DNA of 64,000 nt from the NCBI RefSeq assembly GCF_947242115.1, contig NC_074716.1, positions 5,496,001 through 5,560,000 of the forward strand, written 5' to 3'. Made by a program: the position numbers and the translations under genes. The first letter of the stretch is position 1. Each line of letters starts with the position of its first letter. Below, piece by piece: positions 44,401-59,400 of the stretch. Below the pieces are notes generated by a model. It was not told the DNA's origin. It did not search any database and was given only the letters and a program-made list of their open reading frames with translations. This DNA is from Biomphalaria glabrata. Its lineage: Eukaryota; Mollusca; Gastropoda; Planorbidae.

Positions 44401-46340
44401 TCCAAATCTCTGGCAACTCTTTCACTAATGTTACCTCCAAATCTCTGACAACTCTTTCACTAATGTTACATCCTAATCTCTGACAACTCTTTCACTAATG
44501 TTACCTCCAAATCTCTAGCAACTCTTTCACTAATGTTACCTCCAAATCTCTGACAACTCTTTCACTAATGTTACATCCAAATCTCTGACAACACTTTCAC
44601 TAATGTTACATCCAAATCTCTGGCAACTCTTTCACTAATGTTACATCCTAATCTCTGACAACACTTTCACTAATGTTACATCCAAATCTCTGACAACACT
44701 TTCACTAATGTTACCTCCAAATCTCTGACAACACTTTCACTAATGTTACCTCCAAATCTCTGGCAACTCTTTCACTAATGTTACATCCAAATCTCTGGCA
44801 ACACTTTCACTAATGTTACCTCCAAATCTCTGACAACTCTTTCACTAATGTTACATCCTAATCTCTGACAACTCTTTCACTAATGTTACCTCCAAATCTC
44901 TGGCAACTCTTTCACTAATGTTACCTCCAAATCTCTGACAACTCTTTCACTAATGTTACATCCTAATCTCTGACAACTCTTTCACTAAAGTTACCTCCAA
45001 ATCTCTGACAACTCTTTCACTAATGTTACATCCAAATCTCTGACAACTCTTTCGCTAATGTTACCTCCAAATCTCTGGCAACTCTTTCACTAATGTTACA
45101 TCCAAATCTCTGGCAACACTTTCACTAATGTTACCTCTAAATCTCTGGCAACACTTTCACTAATGTTACCTCCAAATCTCTGACAACTCTTTCACTAATG
45201 TTACATCGTAATCTCTGACAACTCTTTCACTAATGTTACCTCCAAATCTCTGGCAACACTTTCACTAATGTTACATCCAAATCTCTGACAACACTTTCAC
45301 TAATGTTACATCCTAATCTCTGGCAACACTTTTACTAATGTTACATCCAAATCTCTGGCAACACTTTCACTAATGTTACCTCCAAATCTCTGACAACACT
45401 TTCACTAATGTTACATCCTAATCTCTGGCAACTCTTTCACTAATGTTACCTCCAAATCTCTGGCAACACTTTCACTAATGTTACCTCCAAATCTCTGGCA
45501 ACTCTTTCACTAATGTTACATCCAAATATCTGACAACACTTTCACTAATGTTACCTCCAAATCTCTGGCAACTCTTTCACTAATGTTACATCCAAATCTC
45601 TGGCAACTCTTTCACTAATGTTACCTCCAAATCTCTGGCAACTCTTTCACTAATGTTACCTCCAAATCTCTGGCAACTCTTTCACTAATGTTACATCCAA
45701 ATCTCTGACAACACTTTCACTAATGTTACCGTCAAATCTCTGACAACACTTTCACTAATGTTACATCCAAATCTCTGGCAACTCTTTCACTAATGTTACC
45801 TCAAAATCTCTAGCAACTCTTTCACTAATGTTACCTCCAAATCTCTGACAACTCTTTCACTAATGTTACATCCAAATCTCTGACAACACTTTCACTAATG
45901 TTACATCCAAATCTCTGGCAACTCTTTCACTAATGTTACATCCTAATCTCTGACAACACTTTCACTAATGTTACATCCAAATCTCTGACAACACTTTCAC
46001 TAATGTTACCTCGAAATCTCTGACAACACTTTCACTAATGTTACCTCCAAATCTCTGGCAACTCTTTCACTAATGTTACATCCAAATCTCTGGCAACACT
46101 TTCACTAATGTTACCTCCAAATCTCTGACAACTCTTTCACTAATGTTACATCCTAATCTCTGACAACTCTTTCACTAATGTTACCTCCAAATCTCTGGCA
46201 ACTCTTTCACTAATGTTACCTCCAAATCTCTGACAACTCTTTCACTAATGTTACATCCTAATCTCTGACAACTCTTTCACTAATGTTACCTCCAAATCTC
46301 TGACAACTCTTTCACTAATGTTACATCCAAATCTCTGACA

Positions 46341-49300
46341 ACTCTTTCACTAATGTTACCTCCAAATCTCTGACAACTCTTTCACTAATGTTACATCCTA
46401 ATCTCTGACAACTCTTTCACTAATGTTACATCCTAATCTCTGGCAACACTTTCACTAATGTTACCTCCAAATCTCTGACAACTCTTTCACTAATGTTACC
46501 TCCAAATCTCTGGCAACACTTTCACTAATGTTACATCCTAATCTCTCACAACTCTTTCACTAATGTTACATCCTAATCTCTGGCAACACTTTCACTAATG
46601 TTACCTCCAAATCTCTAGCAACTCTTTCACTAATGTTACCTCCAAATCTCTGACAACACTTTCACTAATGTTACCTCCAAATCTCTGGCAACTCTTTCAC
46701 TAATGTTACCTCCAAATCTCTGACAACACTTTCACTAATGTTACATCCAAATCTCTGGCAACACTTTCACTAATGTTACCTCCAAATCTCTGGCAACTCT
46801 TTCACTAATGTTACCGTCAAATCTCTGACAACTCTTTCACTAATGTTACCTCCAAATCTCTGACAACTCTTTCACTAATGTTACATCCAAATCTCTGGCA
46901 ACACTTTCACTAATGTTACCTCCAAATCTCTGACAACACTTTCACTAATGTTACCTCCAAATCTCTAGCAACTCTTTCACTAATGTTACCTCCAAATCTC
47001 TGACAACTCTTTCACTAATGTTACATCCAAATCTCTGACAACACTTTCACTAATGTTACATCCAAATCTCTGGCAACTCTTTCACTAATGTTACATCCTA
47101 ATCTCTGACAACACTTTCACTAATGTTACATCCAAATCTCTGACAACACTTTCACTAATGTTACCTCCAAATCTCTGACAACACTTTCACTAATGTTACC
47201 TCCAAATCTCTGGCAACTCTTTCACTAATGTTACATCCAAATCTCTGGCAACACTTTCACTAATGTTACCTCCAAATCTCTGACAACTCTTTCACTAATG
47301 TTACATCCTAATCTCTGACAACTCTTTCACTAATGTTACCTCCAAATCTCTGGCAACTCTTTCACTAATGTTACCTCCAAATCTCTGACAACTCTTTCAC
47401 TAATGTTACATCCTAATCTCTGACAACTCTTTCACTAATGTTACCTCCAAATCTCTGACAACTCTTTCACTAATGTTACATCCAAATCTCTGACAACTCT
47501 TTCGCTAATGTTACCTCCAAATCTCTGGCAACTCTTTCACTAATGTTACATCCAAATCTCTGGCAACACTTTCACTAATGTTACCTCTAAATCTCTGGCA
47601 ACACTTTCACTAATGTTACCTCCAAATCTCTGACAACTCTTTCACTAATGTTACATCGTAATCTCTGACAACTCTTTCACTAATGTTACCTCCAAATCTC
47701 TGGCAACACTTTCACTAATGTTACATCCAAATCTCTGACAACACTTTCACTAATGTTACATCCTAATCTCTGGCAACACTTTCACTAATGTTACATCCAA
47801 ATCTCTGGCAACACTTTCACTAATGTTACCTCCAAATCTCTGACAACACTTTCACTAATGTTACATCCTAATCTCTGGCAACTCTTTCACTAATGTTACC
47901 TCCAAATCTCTGGCAACACTTTCACTAATGTTACCTCCAAATCTCTGGCAACTCTTTCACTAATGTTACATCCAAATATCTGACAACACTTTCACTAATG
48001 TTACCTCCAAATCTCTGGCAACTCTTTCACTAATGTTACATCCAAATCTCTGGCAACTCTTTCACTAATGTTACCTCCAAATCTCTGGCAACTCTTTCAC
48101 TAATGTTACCTCCAAATCTCTGGCAACTCTTTCACTAATGTTACATCCAAATCTCTGACAACACTTTCACTAATGTTACCGTCAAATCTCTGACAACACT
48201 TTCACTAATGTTACATCCAAATCTCTGGCAACTCTTTCACTAATGTTACATCCTAATCTCTGGCAACACTTTCACTAATGTTACATCCAAATCTCTGACA
48301 ACACTTTCACTAATGTTACCGTCAAATCTCTGACAACACTTTCACTAATGTTACCTCCAAATCTCTGGCAACTCTTTCACTAATGTTACATCCTAATCTC
48401 TGGCAACACTTTCACTAATGTTACATCCTAATCTCTGACAACTCTTTCACTAATGTTACCTCCAAATCTCTGACAACTCTTTCACTAATGTTACCTCCAA
48501 ATCTCTGACAACTCTTTCACTAATGTTACATCCAAATCTCTGACAACACTTTCACTAATGTTACATCCAAATCTCTGGCAACTCTTTCACTAATGTTACA
48601 TCCAAATCTCTGGCAACTCTTTCACTAATGTTACCTCCAAATCTCTGACAACTCTTTCACTAATGTTACATCCAAATCTCTGACAACACTTTCACTAATG
48701 TTACATCCAAATCTCTGACAACTCTTTCACTAATGTTACATCCAAATCTCTGACAACTCTTTCACTAATGTTACCTCCAAATCTCTGACAACACTTTCAC
48801 TAATGTTACATCCTAATCTCTGACAACACTTTCACTAATGTTACCTCCAAATCTCTGGCAACTCTTTCACTAATGTTACATCCTAATCTCTGACAACTCT
48901 TTCACTAATGTTACATCCTAATCTCTTTCAACTCTTTCACTAATGTTACCTCCAAATCTCTGGCAACACTTTCACTAATGTTACATCCTAATCTCTGACA
49001 ACTCTTTCACTAATGTTACATCCTAATCTCTGACAACTCTTTCACTAATGTTACCTCCAAATCTCTGGCAACACTTTCACTAATGTTACATCCAAATCTC
49101 TGACAACTCTTTCACTAATGTTACCTCCAAATCTCTGGCAACACTTTCACTAATGTTACATCCAAATCTCTGACAACTCTTTCACTAATGTTACCTCCAA
49201 ATCTCTGACAACTCTTTCACTAATGTTACCTCCAAATCTCTGACAACACTTTCACTAATGTTACCTCCAAATCTCTGACAACTCTTTCACTAATGTTACC

Positions 49301-51504
49301 TCCAAATCTCTGACAACTCTTTCACTAATGTTACCTCCAAATCTCTGACAACTCTTTCACTAATGTTACCTCCAAATCTCTGACAACACTTTCACTAATG
49401 TTACCTCCAAATCTCTGACAACTCTTTCACTAATGTTACCTCCAAATCTCTGACAACTCTTTCACTAATGTTACCTCCAAATCTCTGACAACTCTTTCAC
49501 TAATGTTACATCCTAATCTCTGGCAACACATTCACTAATGTTACCTCCAAATCTCTGACAACTCTTTCACTAATGTTACCTCCAAATCTCTGACAACTCT
49601 TTCACTAATGTTACCTCCAAATCTCTGACAACTCTTTCACTAATGTTACCTCCAAATCTCTGACAACTCTTTCACTAATGTTACCTCCAAATCTCTGACA
49701 ACACTTTCACTAATGTTACCTCCAAATCTCTGACAACTCTTTCACTAATGTTACATCCTAATCTCTGACAACTCTTTCACTAATGTTACATCCTAATCTC
49801 TGACAACTCTTTCACTAATGTTACCTCCTAATCTCTGACAACTCTTTCACTAATATTACCTCCAAATCTCTGACAACTCTTTCACTAATGTTACCTCCAA
49901 ATCTCTTACAACTCTTTCACTAATGTTACATCCAAATCTCTGACAACTCTTTCACTAATGTTACCTCCAAATCTCTGACAACTCTTTCACTAATGTTACA
50001 TCCAAATCTCTGACAACTCTTTCACTAATGTTACCTCCAAATCTCTGACAACTCTTTCACTAATGTTACCTCCAAATCTCTGACAACTCTTTCACTAATA
50101 TTACCTCCAAATCTCTGACAACTCTTTCACTAATGTTACCTCCAAATCTCTGACAACTCTTTCACTAATGTTACATCCAAATCTCTGACAACTCTTTCAC
50201 TAATGTTACCTCCAAATCTCTGACAACTCTTTCACTAATGTTACATCCTAATCTCTGGCAAACTTTGCACTAATGTTACCTCCAAATCTCTGACAACTCT
50301 TTCACTAATGTTACCTCCAAATCTCTGACAACACTTTCACTAATGTTACCTCCAAATCTCTGACAACACTTTCACTAATGTTACATCCAAATCTCTGGCA
50401 ACTCTTTCACTAATGTTACATCCTAATCTCTGGCAACTCTTTCACTAATGTTACCTCCAAATCTCTGGCAACTCTTTCACTAATGTTACATCCTAATCTC
50501 TGGCAACACTTTCACTAATGTTACCTCCAAATCTCTGACAACTCTTTCACTAATGTTACCTCCAAATCTCTGGCAACTCTTTCACTAATGTTACATCCAA
50601 ATCTCTGGCAACTCTTTCACTAATGTTACCTCCAAATCTCTGGCAACTCTTTCACTAATGTTACCTCCAAATCTCTGGCAACTCTTTCACTAATGTTACC
50701 TCCAAATCTCTGGCAACTCTTTCACTAATGTTACATCCTAATCTCTGGCAACACTTTCACTAATGTTACCTCCAAATCTCTGACAACTCTTTCACTAATG
50801 TTACCTCCAAATCTCTGGCAACTCTTTCACTAATGTTACCTCCAAATCTCTGGCAACTTTTTCACTAATGTTACATCCTAATCTCTGACAACACTTTCAC
50901 TAATGTTACATCCAAATCTCTGACAACACTTTCACTAATGTTACATCCAAATCTCTGACAACTCTTTCACTAATGTTACCTCCAAATCTCTGACAACACT
51001 TTCACTAATGTTACCTCCAAATCTCTGACAACTCTTTCACTAATGTTACCTCCAAATCTCTGACAACACTTTCACTAATGTTACATCCTAATCTCTGACA
51101 ACTCTTTCACTAATGTTACCTCCAAATTTCTGACAACTCTTTCACTAATGTTACCTCCAAATCTCTGACAACACTTTCACTAATGTTACATCCTAATCTC
51201 TGACAACTCTTTCACTAATGTTACCTCCAAATCTCTGACAACACTTTCACTAATGTTACATCCTAATCTCTGACAACTCTTTCACTAATGTTACATCCTA
51301 ATCTCTGACAACTCTTTCACTAATGTTACCTCCAAATCTCTGACAACACTTTCACTAATGTTACATCCAAATCTCTGACAACTCTTTCACTAATGTTACC
51401 GTCAAATCTCTGGCAACACTTTTACTAATGTTACATCCTAATCTCTGACAACTCTTTCACTAATGTTACCTCCAAATCTCTGACAACACTTTCACTAATG
51501 TTAC
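46341..51504 (+). repeat. Satellite higher-order block, copy 2
   Basis: Partner of 36261-41424. Private changes include CTCACA near 46547, CTTTCA near 48926 and CTTACA near 49906. Identity drops outside both ends as monomer codes go out of step. Confidence 0.9.
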
Positions 51505-52060
51505 CTCCAAATCTCTGACAACACTTTCACTAATGTTACATCCTAATCTCTGACAAGTCTTTCACTAATGTTACATCCTAATCTCTGACAACTCTTTCAC
51601 TAATGTTACCTCCAAATCTCTGGCAACACTTTCACTAATGTTACCTCCAAATCTCTGACAACTCTTTCACTAATGTTACCTCCTAATCTCTGACAACTCT
51701 TTCACTAATGTTACCTCCAAATCTCTGACAACACTTTCACTAATGTTACCTCCAAATCTCTGGCAACTCTTTCACTAATGTTACATCCTAATCTCTGGCA
51801 ACACTTTCACTAATGTTACATCCAAATCTCTGACAACACTTTCACTAATGTTACCGTCAAATCTCTGACAACACTTTCACTAATGTTACCTCCAAATCTC
51901 TGGCAACTCTTTCACTAATGTTACATCCAAATCTCTGGCAACTCTTTCACTAATGTTACATCCTAATCTCTGACAACTCTTTCACTAATGTTACCTCCAA
52001 ATCTCTGACAACTCTTTCACTAATGTTACCTCCAAATCTCTGACAACTCTTTCACTAATT

Positions 52061-55000
52061 TTACATCCAAATCTCTGACAACACTTTCACTAATGTTACA
52101 TCCAAATCTCTGGCAACTCTTTCACTAATGTTACATCCAAATCTCTGGCAACTCTTTCACTAATGTTACCTCCAAATCTCTGACAACTCTTTCACTAATG
52201 TTACATCCAAATCTCTGACAACACTTTCACTAATGTTACATCCAAATCTCTGACAACTCTTTCACTAATGTTACATCCAAATCTCTGACAACTCTTTCAC
52301 TAATGTTACCTCCAAATCTCTGACAACACTTTCACTAATGTTACATCCTAATCTCTGACAACACTTTCACTAATGTTACCTCCAAATCTCTGGCAACTCT
52401 TTCACTAATGTTACATCCTAATCTCTGACAACTCTTTCACTAATGTTACCTCCAAATCTCTGGCAACTCTTTCACTAATGTTACCTCCAAATCTCTGGCA
52501 ACTCTTTCACTAATGTTACCTCCAAATCTCTGACAACTCTTTCACTAATGTTACCTCCAAATATCTGATTACTCTTTCACTAATGTTACATCCAAATCTC
52601 TGGCAACTCTTTCACTAATGTTACATCCTAATCTCTGGCAACTCTTTCACTAATGTTACCTCCAAATCTCTGGCAACTCTTTCACTAATGTTACATCCTA
52701 ATCTCTGGCAACACTTTCACTAATGTTACATCCAAATCTCTGGCAACTCTTTCACTAATGTTACATCCAAATCTCTGGCAACTCTTTCACTAATGTTACC
52801 TCCAAATCTCTGGCAACACTTTCACTAATGTTACCTCCAAATCTCTGACAACTCTTTCACTAATGTTACCTCCAAATCTCTGGCAACTCTTTCACTAATG
52901 TTACCTCCAAATCTCTGGCAACTTTTTCACTAATGTTACATCCTAATCTCTGACAACACTTTCACTAATGTTACATCCAAATCTCTGACAACACTTTCAC
53001 TAATGTTACATCCAAATCTCTGACAACTCTTTCACTAATGTTACCTCCAAATCTCTGACAACACTTTCACTAATGTTACCTCCAAATCTCTGACAACTAT
53101 TTCACTAATGTTACCTCCAAATCTCTGACAACACTTTCACTAATGTTACATCCTAATCTCTGACAACTCTTTCACTAATGTTACCTCCAAATCTCTGACA
53201 ACTCTTTCACTAATGTTACCTCCAAATCTCTGACAACACTTTCACTAATGTTACATCCTAATCTCTGACAACTCTTTCACTAATGTTACCTCCAAATCTC
53301 TGACAACACTTTCACTAATGTTACATCCTAATCTCTGACAACTCTTTCACTAATGTTACATCCTAATCTCTGACAACTCTTTCACTAATGTTACCTCCAA
53401 ATCTCTGACAACACTTTCACTAATGTTACATCCAAATCTCTGACAACTCTTTCACTAATGTTACCGTCAAATCTCTGGCAACACTTTTACTAATGTTACA
53501 TCCTAATCTCTGACAACTCTTTCACTAATGTTACCTCCAAATCTCTGACAACACTTTCACTAATGTTACCTCCAAATCTCTGACAACACTTTCACTAATG
53601 TTACATCCTAATCTCTGACAACTCTTTCACTAATGTTACATCCTAATCTCTGACAACTCTTTCACTAATGTTACCTCCAAATCTCTGGCAACACTTTCAC
53701 TAATGTTACCTCCAAATCTCTGACAACTCTTTCACTAATGTTACCTCCTAATCTCTGACAACTCTTTCACTAATGTTACCTCCAAATCTCTGACAACACT
53801 TTCACTAATGTTACCTCCAAATCTCTGGCAACTCTTTCACTAATGTTACATCCTAATCTCTGGCAACACTTTCACTAATGTTACATCCAAATCTCTGACA
53901 ACACTTTCACTAATGTTACCGTCAAATCTCTGACAACACTTTCACTAATGTTACCTCCAAATCTCTGGCAACTCTTTCACTAATGTTACATCCTAATCTC
54001 TGGCAACACTTTCACTAATGTTACATCCTAATCTCTGACAACTCTTTCACTAATGTTACCTCCAAATCTCTGACAACTCTTTCACTAATTTTACATCCAA
54101 ATCTCTGACAACACTTTCACTAATGTTACATCCAAATCTCTGGCAACTCTTTCACTAATGTTACATCCAAATCTCTGGCAACTCTTTCACTAATGTTACC
54201 TCCAAATCTCTGACAACTCTTTCACTAATTTTACATCCAAATCTCTGACAACACTTTCACTAATGTTACATCCAAATCTCTGGCAACTCTTTCACTAATG
54301 TTACATCCAAATCTCTGGCAACTCTTTCACTAATGTTACCTCCAAATCTCTGACAACTCTTTCACTAATGTTACATCCAAATCTCTGACAACACTTTCAC
54401 TAATGTTACATCCAAATCTCTGACAACTCTTTCACTAATGTTACATCCAAATCTCTGACAACTCTTTCACTAATGTTACCTCCAAATCTCTGACAACACT
54501 TTCACTAATGTTACATCCTAATCTCTGACAACACTTTCACTAATGTTACCTCCAAATCTCTGGCAACTCTTTCAATAATGTTACATCCTAATCTCTGACA
54601 ACTCTTTCACTAATGTTACCTCCAAATCTCTGGCAACTCTTTCACTAATGTTACCTCCAAATCTCTGGCAACTCTTTCACTAATGTTACCTCCAAATCTC
54701 TGACAACTCTTTCACTAATGTTACCTCCAAATATCTGATTACTCTTTCACTAATGTTACATCCAAATCTCTGGCAACTCTTTCACTAATGTTACATCCTA
54801 ATCTCTGGCAACTCTTTCACTAATGTTACATCCTAATCTCTGGCAACTCTTTCACTAATGTTACATCCTAATCTCTGGCAACACTTTCACTAATGTTACA
54901 TCCAAATCTCTGGCAACTCTTTCACTAATGTTACATCCAAATCTCTGGCAACTCTTTCACTAATGTTACCTCCAAATCTCTGGCAACACTTTCACTAATG

Positions 55001-56400
55001 TTACCTCCAAATCTCTGACAACTCTTTCACTAATGTTACCTCCAAATCTCTGGCAACTCTTTCACTAATGTTACCTCCAAATCTCTGGCAACTTTTTCAC
55101 TAATGTTACATCCTAATCTCTGACAACACTTTCACTAATGTTACATCCAAATCTCTGACAACACTTTCACTAATGTTACATCCAAATCTCTGACAACTCT
55201 TTCACTAATGTTACCTCCAAATCTCTGACAACACTTTCACTAATGTTACCTCCAAATCTCTGACAACTCTTTCACTAATGTTACCTCCAAATCTCTGACA
55301 ACACTTTCACTAATGTTACATCCTAATCTCTGACAACTCTTTCACTAATGTTACCTCCAAATCTCTGACAACTCTTTCACTAATGTTACCTCCAAATCTC
55401 TGACAACACTTTCACTAATGTTACATCCTAATCTCTGACAACTCTTTCACTAATGTTACCTCCAAATCTCTGACAACACTTTCACTAATGTTACATCCTA
55501 ATCTCTGACAACTCTTTCACTAATGTTACATCCTAATCTCTGACAACTCTTTCACTAATGTTACCTCCAAATCTCTGACAACACTTTCACTAATGTTACA
55601 TCCAAATCTCTGACAACTCTTTCACTAATGTTACCGTCAAATCTCTGGCAACACTTTTACTAATGTTACATCCTAATCTCTGACAACTCTTTCACTAATG
55701 TTACCTCCAAATCTCTGACAACACTTTCACTAATGTTACCTCCAAATCTCTGACAACACTTTCACTAATGTTACATCCTAATCTCTGACAACTCTTTCAC
55801 TAATGTTACATCCTAATCTCTGACAACTCTTTCACTAATGTTACCTCCAAATCTCTGGCAACACTTTCACTAATGTTACCTCCAAATCTCTGACAACTCT
55901 TTCACTAATGTTACCTCCTAATCTCTGACAACTCTTTCACTAATGTTACCTCCAAAACTCTGACAACACTTTCACTAATGTTACCTCCAAATCTCTGGCA
56001 ACTCTTTCACTAATGTTACATCCTAATCTCTGGCAACACTTTCACTAATGTTACATCCAAATCTCTGACAACACTTTCACTAATGTTACCGTCAAATCTC
56101 TGACAACACTTTCACTAATGTTACCTCCAAATCTCTGGCAACTCTTTCACTAATGTTACATCCTAATCTCTGGCAACACTTTCACTAATGTTACATCCTA
56201 ATCTCTGACAACTCTTTCACTAATGTTACCTCCAAATCTCTGACAACTCTTTCACTAATTTTACATCCAAATCTCTGACAACACTTTCACTAATGTTACA
56301 TCCAAATCTCTGGCAACTCTTTCACTAATGTTACATCCAAATCTCTGGCAACTCTTTCACTAATGTTACCTCCAAATCTCTGACAACTCTTTCACTAATG
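52061..56400 (+). repeat. Tandem pair of a 62-monomer (2,170-bp) higher-order unit
   Basis: Rare monomers recur at exactly 2,170 bp: ATATCTGATT (52561, 54731), TTACCGTCAA with CTTTTAC (53461, 55631), TTACCTCCTA (53741, 55911) and CTAATTTTACATCC (anchors 52061/54231 and 54091/56261). The unit boundary is placed at 54231. Confidence 0.85.
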
Positions 56401-59400
56401 TTACATCCAAATCTCTGACAACACTTTCACTAATGTTACATCCAAATCTCTGACAACTCTTTCACTAATGTTACATCCAAATCTCTGACAACTCTTTCAC
56501 TAATGTTACCTCCAAATCTCTGACAACACTTTCACTAATGTTACATCCTAATCTCTGACAACACTTTCACTAATGTTACCTCCAAATCTCTGGCAACTCT
56601 TTCACTAATGTTACATCCTAATCTCTGACAACTCTTTCACTAATGTTACCTCCAAATCTCTGGCAACTCTTTCACTAATGTTACCTCCAAATCTCTGGCA
56701 ACTCTTTCACTAATGTTACCTCCAAATCTCTGACAACTCTTTCACTAATGTTACCTCCAAATCTCTGACAACTCTTTCACTAATGTTACATCCTAATCTC
56801 TGACAACTCTTTCACTAATGTTACATCCTAATCTCTGACAACTCTTTCACTAATGTTACCTCCAAATTTCTGGCAACACTTTCACTAATGTTACATCCTA
56901 ATCTCTGACAACTCTTTCACTAATGTTACATCCTAATCTCTGACAACTCTTTCACTAATGTTACCTCCAAATCTCTGGAAACACTTTCACTAATGTTACA
57001 TCCAAATCTCTGACAACTCTTTCACTAATGTTACCGTCAAATCTCTGGCAACACTTTTACTAATGTTACATCCTAATCTCTGACAACTCTTTCACTAATG
57101 TTACCTCCAAATCTCTGACAACACTTTCACTAATGTTACCTCCAAATCTCTGACAACACTTTCACTAATGTTACCTCCTAATCTCTGACAACTCTTTCAC
57201 TAATGTTACATCCTAATCTCTGACAACTCTTTCACTAATGTTACCTCCAAATCTCTGGCAACACTTTCACTAATGTTACCTCCAAATCTCTGACAACTCT
57301 TTCACTAATGTTACCTCCTAATCTCTGACAACTCTTTCACTAATGTTACCTCCAAATCTCTGACAACACTTTCACTAATGTTACCTCCAAATCTCTGGCA
57401 ACTCTTTCACTAATGTTACATCCTAATCTCTGGCAACACTTTCACTAATGTTACATCCAAATCTCTGACAACACTTTCACTAATGTTACCGTCAAATCTC
57501 TGACAACACTTTCACTAATGTTACCTCCAAATCTCTGGCAACTCTTTCACTAATGTTACATCCTAATCTCTGGCAACACTTTCACTAATGTTACATCCTA
57601 ATCTCTGACAACTCTTTCACTAATGTTACCTCCAAATCTCTGACAACTCTTTCACTAATGTTACCTCGAAATCTCTGACAACTCTTTCACTAATTTTACA
57701 TCCAAATCTCTGACAACACTTTCACTAATGTTACATCCAAATCTCTGGCAACTCTTTCACTAATGTTACATCCAAATCTCTGGCAACTCTTTCACTAATG
57801 TTACCTCCAAATCTCTGACAACTCTTTCACTAATGTTACATCCAAATCTCTGACAACACTTTCACTAATGTTACATCCAAATCTCTGACAACTCTTTCAC
57901 TAATGTTACATCCAAATCTCTGACAACTCTTTCACTAATGTTACCTCCAAATCTCTGACAACACTTTCACTAATGTTACATCCTAATCTCTGACAACACT
58001 TTCACTAATGTTACCTCCAAATCTCTGGCAACTCTTTCACTAATGTTACATCCTAATCTCTGACAACTCTTTCACTAATGTTACCTCCAAATCTCTGGCA
58101 ACTCTTTCACTAATGTTACCTCCAAATCTCTGGCAACTCTTTCACTAATGTTACCTCCAAATCTCTGACAACTCTTTCACTAATGTTACCTCCAAATCTC
58201 TGACAACTCTTTCACTAATGTTACATCCTAATCTCTGACAACTCTTTCACTAATGTTACATCCTAATCTCTGACAACTCTTTCACTAATGTTACCTCCAA
58301 ATCTCTGGCAACACTTTCACTAATGTTACATCCTAATCTCTGACAACTCTTTCACTAATGTTACATCCTAATCTCTGACAACTCTTTCACTAATGTTACC
58401 TCCAAATCTCTGGCAACTCTTTCACTAATGTTACCTCCAAATCTCTGGCAACTCTTTCACTAATGTTACCTCCAAATCTCTGGCAACACTTTCACTAATG
58501 TTACATCCAAATCTCTGACAACTCTTTCACTAATGTTACCTCCAAATCTCTGGCAACACTTTCACTAATGTTACATCCAAATCTCTGACAACTCTTTCAC
58601 TAATGTTACCTCCAAATCTCTGACAACTCTTTCACTAATGTTACCTCCAAATCTCTGACAACACTTTCACTAATGTTACCTCCAAATCTCTGACAACTCT
58701 TTCACTAATGTTACCTCCAAATCTCTGACAACTCTTTCACTAATGTTACCTCCAAATCTCTGACAACTCTTTCACTAATGTTACCTCCAAATCTCTGACA
58801 ACACTTTCACTAATGTTACCTCCAAATCTCTGACAACTCTTTCACTAATGTTACCTCCAAATCTCTGACAACTCTTTCACTAATGTTACCTCCAAATCTC
58901 TGACAACTCTTTCACTAATGTTACCTCCAAATCTCTGGCAACACTTTCAATAATGTTACCTCCAAATCTCTGACAACTCTTTCACTAATGTTACCTCCAA
59001 ATCTCTGACAACTCTTTCACTAATGTTACCTCCAAATCTCTGACAACTCTTTCACTAATGTTACCTCCAAATCTCTGACAACTCTTTCACTAATGTTACC
59101 TCCAAATCTCTGACAACACTTTCACTAATGTTACCTCCAAATCTCTGACAACTCTTTCACTAATGTTACATCCTAATCTCTGACAACTCTTTCACTAATG
59201 TTACATCCTAATCTCTGACAACTCTTTCACTAATGTTACCTCCTAATCTCTGACAACTCTTTCACTAATATTACCTCCAAATCTCTGACAACTCTTTCAC
59301 TAATGTTACCTCCAAATCTCTGACAACTCTTTCACTAATGTTACATCCAAATCTCTGACAACTCTTTCACTAATGTTACCTCCAAATCTCTGACAACTCT

